A stretch of DNA of 64,000 bases from Ahaetulla prasina (lineage: Eukaryota; Chordata; Lepidosauria; Squamata; Colubridae). Below the pieces are notes generated by a model. It ran no database searches. It was given only the letters and a program-made list of their open reading frames with translations, and was not told the origin of the DNA. The translations under genes were made by a program, and so were the position numbers. This document shows positions 55,851 to 64,000 of this stretch, one piece after another; positions within the stretch are counted from its first letter, which is position 1, and every line of letters begins with the position of its first letter. The stretch is taken from assembly GCF_028640845.1 (NCBI RefSeq), contig NC_080546.1, positions 53,703,409 through 53,767,408 on the forward strand. Reading direction: 5' to 3'.

Positions 55851-56375
55851 TACTACTCTGTAGAGAGTGAGGGAGCTAGCCTCTATTAGAAACTTGTATT
55901 TTAACTATATTTAGAGTTATGTTTCACTGTTAGCTGCTGTGAGAAACATGTGGTAATTGATATGAGTGTGAAATATATGTATGACTTCTATAGATATGAC
56001 TTCTATAGATATTTTATACCTTTAAATTGTTCCTTTTTATACTTGTGCCAGTTAAAAAAGTATCCTTGAGGTGTAACAGTTTGGAAACTGCTACAAAAAG
56101 CTATTAGATTTAACCCAACACTGTATTCCTACAAGATACCAACCATAAAAAGAGACAGGATCCCTTCTTAAACATACACTAACGATCAGTTTTATTTTAA
56201 AAAAACCGTTGCAATGCAAGAATATTGCTATTCTAATTATGAAAAAATCCCGTTTTCCTACTCTATCAAGATGCTGGTTTATTATGCTCCAAATAAAACT
56301 CAATTTGCTGACCATCTTACTGATGAATTTGGAACAATGTTATATGACCAATATGGTTTTATATGGACAGCTCAT

Positions 56376-56442
56376 ATATTATATCTATATCTATATCTAT
56401 ATCTATATATATATCTATATATCTATATATCTATATCTATGC
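56376..56442. repeat. TATATC microsatellite
   Basis: Hexamer/tetramer run of TATATC and TATC units that ends exactly where the CR1 begins (GCAGCTGCC). Confidence 0.92.
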
Positions 56443-56492
56443 AGCTGCCAAAAAAGCCAACACAGTTCTGGGCTGCATAAACAGAGGGATAG

Positions 56493-57559
56493 AGGGTGAG
56501 TTATCATCTGTACGCTGATGACACGCAGCTGTACTTCTCCACCCCAGACCACCCCAACGAAGCTGTCGAAGTGCTATCCTGGTGTCTGGATGAGGAGAAA
56601 CAGACTCAAGCTCAATCCCTCCAAGACGGAGTGGCTGTGGATGCCGGCACCCCGGTACAGTCAGCTGCAGCCGCGGCTGACTGTAGGGGGCGAGTTATTG
56701 GCCCCAATGGAAAGGGTGCGCAACTTGGGTGTCCTCTTGGATGGGCGGCTGTCGTTTGACGATCATTTGGCGGCCGTCTCCAAGAGGGCCTTTTACAAAG
56801 TACGCTTGGTTCGCCAGTTGCGCCCCTTCCTTGACCAGGATGCCTTATGCACGGTCACTCATGCTCTTGTCATTTCCCGTTTGGATTATTGCAATGCTCT
56901 CTACATGGGCTGCCCTTGAAGTGCACCCGGAGGCTGCAGCTAGTCCAGAATGCGGCTGCGCGGGTAGTAACGGGAGCCACTCGTTGCTCCCATGTAACGC
57001 CACTCCTGCACAGTCTGCACTGGCTTCCTGTGGTCTTTCGGGTGCGCTTTAAGATTTTGGTTACCACCTTTAAAGCGCTCCATGGCTTAGGGCCCGGGTT
57101 CTTACGGGACCGCCTGCTGTTACCTCATGCCTCCCACCGACCTGTACGCTCACACAGAGAGGGCCTTCTCAGGGTGCCATCCGCCAAACAATGTTGGCTG
57201 ACGGCCCCCAGGGGCAGGGCCTTCTCTGTTGGTGCTCCTACGCTCTGGAACAAACTTCCCCCTGGTTTATGTCAAGTGCCTGATCTTCGGACTTTTCGCC
57301 GTGAACTGAAAACGCACCTATTTATTCAAGCGGGACTGGCTTAAAAGTTTTATTAAATTTTAATTGGGGTAATTTATATTTTAAGGTTTGTTAAATTGCT
57401 TTTAAATTTCGGCCACCTTGTAATTTGTTGGTTTTAATCTTGTTTTAATGTGTATATTGTGGATTTTTTATATGGCTGTACACCGCCCTGAGTCCTTCGG
57501 GAGAAGGGCGGTATAAAAATCGAATAAAATAAATAAATAAATAAATAAATAAATAAATA
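56493..57559 (+). pseudogene. L2-clade LINE 3' half inserted in CR1
   Basis: Begins within the RT at SYHLYADDTQLYFSTPD (catalytic YADD), continues LNPSKTEWLWMPAPRYSQLQ, RNLGVLLDGRLSFDDHL, TVTHALVISRLDYCNALYMG, LQLVQNAAARVVTGATR, RFKILVTTFKALHGLGPGFL and VPDLRTFRRELKTHLFIQAG to the stop near 57344. The hairpin at 57483-57510 and the AAAT tail (57522-57558) follow. Frameshifts lie near 56590 and 56915. It supplies the half that is missing from the L2 at 40959-42988. Confidence 0.95.
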
Positions 57560-57647
57560 GAATCAAGATCACGTGAAGTGTTAATACCACTTTATAATGC
57601 CTTGGTAAGGCCACACTTGGAATATTGCATTCAGTTTTGGTCGCCAC

Positions 57648-57784
57648 CAGTGGTGGGATTCAGCCAGTTCGCACCACTTCGGGAGAACTGGTTGTTAACT
57701 TTCTGAGCAGTTTGCTGAACTGGTTGTTGGAAGAAATCATTAGGGCAGAGAACCGGTTGTTAAATTATTTGAATCCCACCACTG
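57648..57784. mobile_element. hAT MITE, CAGTGGTGGG family, 137 bp
   Basis: Ends CAGTGGTGGGATTC and GAATCCCACCACTG are identical to those of the 3.5-kb composite. Flanks GTCGCCAC (57640-57647) and GTTGCCAC (57785-57792) match at 7 of 8. It interrupts CR1 coding sequence. The interior contains GAACTGGTTGTTAACTTTC and AGAACCGGTTGTTAAA, shared with the right end of the large element. Confidence 0.95.
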
Positions 57785-58222
57785 GTTGCCACGATGTAAA
57801 AAGGATGTTGAGATTCTAGAAAGAGTGCAGAGAAGAGCAACAAAGATGATTAGGGGACTGGAGGCTAAAATATATGAAGAACGGTTGCAGGAAATGGGTA
57901 TGCCTAGTTTAATGAAAAGAAGGACTAGGGGAGACATGATAGCAGTGTTCCAATATCTCAGGGGTTGCCACAAAGAAGAGGGAGTCAAACTATTCTCCAA
58001 AGCACCTGAGGGTAGGAGAAGCAGCAATGGGTGGAAACTAATCAAGGAGAGAAGCAGTTAGAACAATTAATCAGTGGAACAACTTGCCTGCAGAAGTTGT
58101 AAATGCTCCAACACTGGAAATTTTTAAGAAAATGTTGGATAGCCATTTGTCTGAAATGGTGTAGGGTTTCCTGCCTGGGCAGGGGTTGGACTAGAAGACC
58201 TCCAAGGTCCCTTCCAACTGTG

Positions 58223-58223
58223 A

Positions 58224-58302
<79 letters not shown>
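58223..58302. repeat. ATT trinucleotide microsatellite
   Basis: About 26 ATT units directly after the CR1 3' end, probably expanded from its tail. It produces a spurious poly-leucine frame. Confidence 0.96.
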
Positions 58303-58319
58303 TCCCTTAGCTAATTTTG

Positions 58320-59540
58320 ACTGGACACAGCTAATACAATAGATTGAACTTAATGGATAGCATGGGGCATAATTATATGCTAGAGAAAATGCTTTTTATT
58401 CAAATAACACAGAATTATCTGTACAGATTACTTAACTCCCAAATTTTTGAATTACATGTTATCACACATCAGACTTCATAATAAATAAAACAAATCTCAA
58501 TTCAACCCTGAGCAGCAAATATTCTCTTCTACTGAAATCTCATTATATTTATGATAATGAAACTTCAGGATTTCTCATGATTATTATTGAAATGTTTCTT
58601 TTAAAAATCTTTTAGTATACTAATAATAAAAAGCTTAATAATAGCTACAGGGGAAAACTAATATTGGAAAATGAAGCACATTAAAATATTATATCTAGAG
58701 TGTATAGCCATAATAAAACAAGAATTCTAAGTATTTTTTAATTTTAATTACCTACTATACAGTCAAATATAAACTCAAATGCAGATTAACCTTATATATA
58801 ATTATATAATTGTATATAATTATCAACATGCAAACATTCCAGATTTTCTAATATTTTTAAAAAAGAGTTAAAGGAGAGAGAACTAGCAAAACCCATGCTC
58901 AGTGTCTATCATATGTTCAATTTAAAGCACATAATCAGGGCAAAGCATAAATACCATAAATTGTTATTAGACTGCCTGTCATAGACGGAACGATTATGTC
59001 CATCCTCATATTGTCATCCTAGAAAGGTAATACTACCTACCCATCAATTTACCTACCCATCTTTCAAATTTTAGAACACATTTTACCATCTTCCATTTCT
59101 CACTTTTCTCATATTTGGAGCAGAATTTATATTGTCTGCAAATTATATAAATAATATGATTTGGGAATATAAAGACTTGTAGGTTTCAGATTTAAGTTAC
59201 CATACCATGCAAACTAGAGGTGCTTAGTTTAACTAACACTCAAGTTTGAAATCTCTCTTTCTCTCTCTCATAATATCTGACTTTCACTGAAAAGGCTCCA
59301 GAATCAGCAGCCAATAAAAAGAAGTTCTTGACAGTTCCAAAACATCATTAAAATTAGTATGCAAGTGGCATTTAACACTAAAAAAATAACGGAATTTTGT
59401 CGTCTTCTCCTTTAAGTGTTGAAAGATTGTGAGAAATTTGATACATTTCTGCAAATGCAGCTTGTCTAGCTCTTAAAGGGTTTTTTAGAAAAAAATTACT
59501 GTTAACAACTGATCAAAACATCCAGCTCCTATTGACCAAG
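58320..59540. other. Unassigned AT-rich stretch
   Basis: No recognisable gene or repeat except a short TC run near 59256. Confidence 0.45.
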
Positions 59541-59544
59541 ATAT

Positions 59545-61095
59545 ATGTATGTGAAAGACCAGAAGAAATTGGAAACTGGTTTTAAAGTTGTGAAAAAAAT
59601 ACAGTATTTGGGGGTGATTCTTATTGATGAAAATTCTAAGTTATATAAACATAATTACGCTAAAAAGAAGATAAAGTTGGATTTAAAGAGAAGGGAAAAA
59701 CTAAATTTGTCATTGATGGGAAGAATTTCAGTAATTAAGATGAACATACTATCTAGAATAAAATATAGAATATTCTTTATTGGCTAAGTGTGATTGGACA
59801 CACAAGGAATTTGTCTCTGGTGCATAAGTTCTCAGTGTACATACAAGCAACAAAGTAATAAATCATAAATCATAAAATAAAATCATAAATTAACAAAATA
59901 GTCATGATACTAATAGGAGCAGGCAATAGGAAATATGAGAAGGATATAATATAGCCCTACGACATGGTTAGATATCCTTAGGCATAAGACAGTGCTGTGG
60001 GAATTAGATGTTTAGCAGAGTGATGGCATGGCGGGGGGGACTGTCTTTGGTCTAGTTTTGGCATGCAATGCCCTATAGCAGCATCCTGAGGGGAGACGAT
60101 GAAACAATTTACCGGTATGTCCAGGATGTGAGACAAAATGGAGAAAGAGGCAAAAGCCTCTTTCTGGCTCATGCGGTATACAGGTCCTTAATGGAAGGCA
60201 AGTTGATTGCAATTGTTTTTTCTGCAGTGCTAGCTATCCGTTGAAGTCTGTACTTATCTTGTTTAGTTGCTATATAAACCAGACAGTTATAGAAGTACAA
60301 ATGACAGACTCAATAATTCTTTTGTAGAACTGTACCAGCTAGATAAAAAAATAATTAAATTAAATAGTTATTTTTATTCCAGTCTATATTGATATTGATT
60401 AAAGATTCTTCTTTAAAAGTGGTAGAAAGATATTTAAATTTATTTGATAAAATAAAAAAAAACAAGAATTTAAATGTAAGCTTTTACAGAATGCTAAAAA
60501 AAAAAAGAGAGAGAGAGACCTGGATTTGCCAGATCTAGGATTAGATTATGATGCTTGTTTGGTATGGTTAAAAGATTAGCTAACTTTGAAAAACTTAAGG
60601 CTGTCAGACTTCGAAGGCTCTGATTTGAGATTTGGGTGGCATGCTAACTTGTAGTATAACAAAGTAAAAGTTAACTCTGGTTTTAAGAAACCATATTATT
60701 AGGTAATCGACTGGGCATGTATGGTGGAAATATAAAAGATTAGTTGACAATGTGCCACTTTCGGTATCACCCCATGTGTCAGTCACCATGAACCATTACA
60801 TAAAAAATAGATGCTATTGGAATGTAAATGGGTGACATACCGGGTTTTGTTGATATTTGAAAAGGGACTTAAGATAAAAACAATAGAACAACTTTACGTG
60901 AGGGATTTGTTGTAATTGGTTTAATTATTACAGAATTTTTGAAAGATTTAAACTTGACAAAAAAAAACAACTTTTGTTTTTGCAGGAGCTAAAACTGAAC
61001 TGGATATCAACTTATTCTCTGCAGATGACCTAATTGCTAAAGTATATAAAATGTTACTTAAGATGAATCTGGAAGATGAATATGTCAAAGAAAGA
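59545..61095 (+). pseudogene. L1 LINE ORF2 C-terminal part, split by Rex1
   Basis: 59545-59767 reads VKKIQYLGVILIDENSKLYK, then RREKLNLSLMGRISVIKMNI and LSRIKYRI, the region after the L1 RT domain. After the Rex1 insert, 60420-60960 continues with LFDKIKKNKNLN, SDFEGSDLRFGWHANL, YNKVKVNSGFKKPYY and further C-terminal text. Stops are present in the second part. The copy is 5' truncated and probably ends near 61095, where another LINE begins. Confidence 0.75.
59768..60336 (-). mobile_element. Rex1-type LINE 3' fragment inserted in L1
   Basis: TATTCTTTATTGGCTAAGTG to TTTTGTAGAACTG is Rex1 3' sequence in minus orientation. It includes the TATACAGGTCCTTAATGGAA block shared with the copies at 46.8 and 49.7 kb. 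It is the most diverged of the four Rex1 copies here. L1 protein text flanks it on both sides. Confidence 0.85.
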
Positions 61096-61104
61096 AATTT
61101 CTAA

Positions 61105-62530
61105 CAAAATCCTAAATACTTACTATAACAGCTTGCTTTATGCGGATGATATGATTTTATTATCATATTCACTAGTAGATTACATAGGCTAGTAAGAAGA
61201 TTCAGCTCTTATTGCCAGGATAACTTCCTAATCATTAGTAAATCTAAATAGAAAATAATGGTGTTTAGAAAACATCATCAGAGACATAGGGGGCAATTAA
61301 TATGGTGAACAATTGAACAGGTTAACTAACACCTTTGTATATTTAGGCATAACCTTTTCCAAGACTGGATCTTGGGCTTGCCATCATCAACGGAGTACCT
61401 TAGAGCTAATGCCCTTTTGAATTTACTGCTTAAACTAAAGAACCATAGTTACCCGGGTTCCCTAGCCTCATTAATTAAAGTATACAAAGCTAAGGTTATC
61501 CCCTATACTCTTGTATGGAGCAGAGGTTTGAGTTCTATATTCAACCACAGTCCCAGAACAAACACAGTCCCCAGCATTGAGACGTATTTTGGGTGTAGAT
61601 CCAAGAACATCTGCTGCAGCAGTTAGAGGTGAATTGGGGATTCATACAATTCATGCACTATCCAAAATTAGAGCATATAACTACTGGTGCAAAGTCAATG
61701 AAATGGGAATTGATAAGACTCCCAAAGTTATGTCTACTAGAGCAAATAAAATTACAATCACAAATCTCCTGGATCACCAAACTAATAAATTTTGTAAGAA
61801 GCTGTGGCTTTCCTGTCTCTTGCATAACAGGAGAACAATTTAAAAAAAAGAGATCCCCAAAGAATTAAGAATATAGAAGCACAAAATGATATAGCTATCC
61901 TTAGTAAGGTGGGTAACTTAAAATAGCTGAGTAAATACAAGCGTACTTTTCAAGTAGACATCTATTTGAAGTTACAATTGCCAAAACATCTTAGGGAGAT
62001 ATTTATGTGAGAGAGATTCGAACAGCTTGACACAATGGTCAGATATGGGAGATTCCATTCTATACCCTACAATGAGCGTATCTGCATTTGCAGAGCAGCA
62101 GAGGTAGAAGACCTGGCTCACATCCTATTTGACTGTTGCTTGTATAAGGGGTTGAGAGACAGGTACCTTGGTTCGTATGACAAACAAATGACCTGCTGGG
62201 ATCCCCATATCAAAACAACTTACTTTATGTGCGGCCAGAACCTGAAAATAACATTTAACACAGCATAGTACTTAAACAAAATGGTTTGGTTGAGATCTGC
62301 ATATGTGGGACTGATTGGGGTAGATTGTAAGGGTGACACCAAAATATAATTTTATGTTATCTTATTCTATTTTATATATTTATATAATAAATTATATTGT
62401 ATTTTATCCTATAACTATTGTATTTTACCCTACTTTTATTTTAAATTGTTTGCATAAGATTTTATTGGTGATATGTGTTTGCAGCTTGTACTTTGATATG
62501 GCTTATAAGCTAATCAATAAAACTAATTGA
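61105..62530 (+). pseudogene. LINE reverse transcriptase C-terminal half, unassigned family
   Basis: Near 61130 the frame reads NSLLYADDMILLS (catalytic YADD), then NTFVYLGITFSKTGSW near 61330 (the YLG block), LRRILGVDPRTSAAAVRGEL near 61580, a helical stretch, and a cysteine/histidine cluster ICICRAAEVEDLAHILFDCC near 62075. It ends with an AT-rich 3' region and an AATCAATAAAACTAATTG tail near 62530. I recognise it as a non-LTR element common in squamates but cannot place the clade with confidence. Frameshifts separate the blocks. Confidence 0.75.
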
Positions 62531-62854
62531 AACAAAATCCAGGTACATTTTATCATATGTGATGGTCTTATAAATAAGTTAAATCATACTTGATAAACAT
62601 AATAATGATAATGCATAAAATATTTAAAATAAAATATTAATAAAACCTGAAGCTTTTCTTTTAGGGATTATGGATAAACCAATTGAAAAATAATTTTTGG
62701 TGCTCTTTACACAGTGACTGCTGCAAGGATTGTACTTGGTAAGCATTGGAAAGGAAAAGAGATGCTACCTCTTGAAGAGTGGATTTTAAAATTGACTGAA
62801 TTAGCAGAGATGGCAAAGTTAAGTGCCTTAAGTGATTAGAGACAACGGACTAGG

Positions 62855-63009
62855 TCAGGGGTCTCCAACCTTGGCAACTTTAAGCCTGGCGGATTTCAAC
62901 TCCCAAAATTCCCAGCAAAACTGGCTGGGGAATTCCCAGCAAAACTGGCTGGGGAATTCTGGGAGTTGAAGTCCGCCAGGCTTAAAGTTGCCAAGGTTGG
63001 AGACCCCTG
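62855..63009. mobile_element. Foldback hAT MITE, 155 bp, perfect 8-bp TSD
   Basis: CAGGGGTCTCCAACCTTGGC is mirrored exactly by GCCAAGGTTGGAGACCCCTG. The arms pair over about 60 bases through GACTTCAACTCCCA-type text. GACTAGGT flanks both sides (62847-62854 and 63010-63017). A 26-bp unit (TTCCCAGCAAAACTGGCTGG...) is tandemly duplicated in the loop. Younger sibling of the copy at 16568. Confidence 0.97.
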
Positions 63010-63017
63010 GACTAGGT

Positions 63018-63840
63018 AACTTTATCAGAGTTGGAAGCCTTTTGTGGACTTTCTACGTATTAAATACAACAACAGATGTTTAAAGATTAGTGTAATGTTT
63101 GGGCTAACCTGCTGTTTTTTTCCCTTTTTTTATATATATATTATGATTAGATTGGGTCAATTTGATTTTTGGATAGATTTTCAGTGTGGAATATTTGTTT
63201 ATTCAATATAATATTTTTGTTAAATCTATCAGGTGTTTTTTTTAATTTACTTTTCAGCATCCAGCTGGGATGGATTTTTTTATGTTTTAATATTAGATCA
63301 ATTTCATATGGTTTTTTTTTCTTTTTTGTACACAATATTTTTTTCTCATTGTTAGTATTGGATGTTCATTTTTCTGTTTTGTATTTTATTCTTGTTGATA
63401 AAAGAAAGTACCGTAAATGTGTTTTAAAAAATCATTCAACTCCCTAGTATATTGCTTTTTTATTATTTGTTTGTTAATGAAAATGAGTCTTCAACACATC
63501 AGATTTGTCATATAAAGGCCTACTATATAATGAAATAATCACTTTTCAAATAGCTGGCAACTGCAATTGCTCATAGATTAGAGACCATGCAATACATGAT
63601 CATTAATATTGTAAGTAACATTTTAAATATTCACTGATTTCATGTTCACATACAATGATGCTTACAGATTTGTGAACCCTCTTGAATTTTTAATATTTCT
63701 GCAAAAGTGGGCTGTTCTCTACACAAGTCCAAAAATCAGATGAAAAGAACCCAATTAAACAAACATGCTTGTTCATTTCTTTATTGGGTAAAATGATCCA
63801 AAGCTACATTTTGCATGGCAAAAGTATGTCAACCTCTAGA
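63018..63840. other. Unassigned AT-rich stretch
   Basis: T-rich runs and no recognisable gene or element. Confidence 0.45.
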
Positions 63841-63841
63841 A

Positions 63842-63974
63842 CAGGGCTGTCAAACTCCCGTCCATGGGCTAGATATGTTACGTGATGGCCACGCCCAGGC
63901 CCGGTTTAGCGAAGAGGAAAAAAAGTCCCAATACATCACTTGACAACGATGGGATAACATGAGTTTGACACAGT
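63842..63974. mobile_element. hAT-like MITE (GTGTCAAA family)
   Basis: CAGGGCTGTCAAACTC at the left and GAGTTTGACACAGTG at the right are inverted ends. Central text (GGCCACGCCCAGGCC) is GC-rich. No target duplication is visible, so the right limit may be off by a few bases. Confidence 0.7.
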
Positions 63975-64000
63975 GGTGAAATCTAAATTTCTTTCCTACT

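Larger units (their letters stand above)
56442..58302 (+). mobile_element. CR1 LINE 3' end, carrying nested L2 and hAT insertions
   Basis: CR1 sequence occupies 56442-56492, 57560-57647 and 57793-58222; removing the two inserts restores continuity (GGGATAG + AATCAAGATCACGTG, and GGTCGCCAC + GATGTAAAAAGG). The end of the coding region reads VEILERVQRRATKMIRGLE, YEERLQEMGMPSLMKRRTRG and FSKAPEGRRSSNGWKL, characteristic of CR1-type ORF2. The 3' end is GGGGTTGGACTAGAAGACCT and CCAAGGTCCCTTCCAACTG, followed by an ATT array. Confidence 0.92.

Noticed and set aside
58103..58342. Poly-leucine membrane protein frame
   Set aside because: Reads through the ATT microsatellite after the CR1 tail.

Overview
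The window looks like vertebrate nuclear DNA from a squamate, most likely an advanced snake. That inference rests on the repeats: Rex1-type LINEs with the snake-typical 3' tail and a minus-strand reverse transcriptase, L2-clade LINEs ending in a GCCCTGAGTCCTTCGGG hairpin and an AAAT tail, BovB, CR1, R4 and L1 remnants, tRNA-derived squamate SINEs, and many small hAT-type elements. The sequence is AT-rich and has no bacterial-style gene organisation. I recognise no intact host gene. One short open segment at 23.8 kb could be a terminal coding exon, but I cannot name it.

Layout. 1-2.1 kb: decayed minus-strand CR1 with an SGNH-hydrolase ORF1 and an endonuclease. 3.8-5.2 kb: older CR1 and L2 scraps. 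6.3-7.0 kb: solo LTR with a perfect target duplication. 7.0-9.5 kb: an R4-type LINE split by a CR1 and next to a SINE; the CR1 is itself split by a hAT element. 9.6-10.9 kb: a large foldback array. 12.7-14.2 kb: a nearly complete Tc1-type transposon. 15-19.5 kb: BovB scrap, foldback MITE, purine tract, second solo LTR, L2 3' end, hAT end. 19.5-34 kb: mostly unassigned AT-rich DNA with one LTR, the possible exon, an old L2, a Sauria-type SINE and another L2 scrap. 34.2-39.4 kb: a 3.5-kb hAT-bounded composite containing a 5' piece of an L2 with a 12-bp tandem repeat, inserted in a locally duplicated segment. 41.0-45.9 kb: L2 and a mosaic of pieces matching other places in the window. 46.2-52.3 kb: GATA microsatellite, two Rex1 copies, an old L2 split by Rex1, BovB, and a third copy of the duplicated segment carrying a different hAT. 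53.4-64 kb: L1 scraps, an LTR, two LINE C-terminal ends of one unassigned family, a nested CR1/L2/hAT complex, and hAT MITEs.

Nothing here works as an operon or pathway. The interest lies in insertion history. Perfect or near-perfect 8-bp target duplications, empty sites and shared junctions allow relative dating. The strongest unusual signal is at 43.4-45.9 kb, where a >99% local duplication, a Rex1 piece, a 48-bp match to DNA 16 kb away and an internally deleted L2 are joined end to end, mostly at short identities. Assignments to repeat families are by eye from translated motifs and remembered consensus features; no database search was run.
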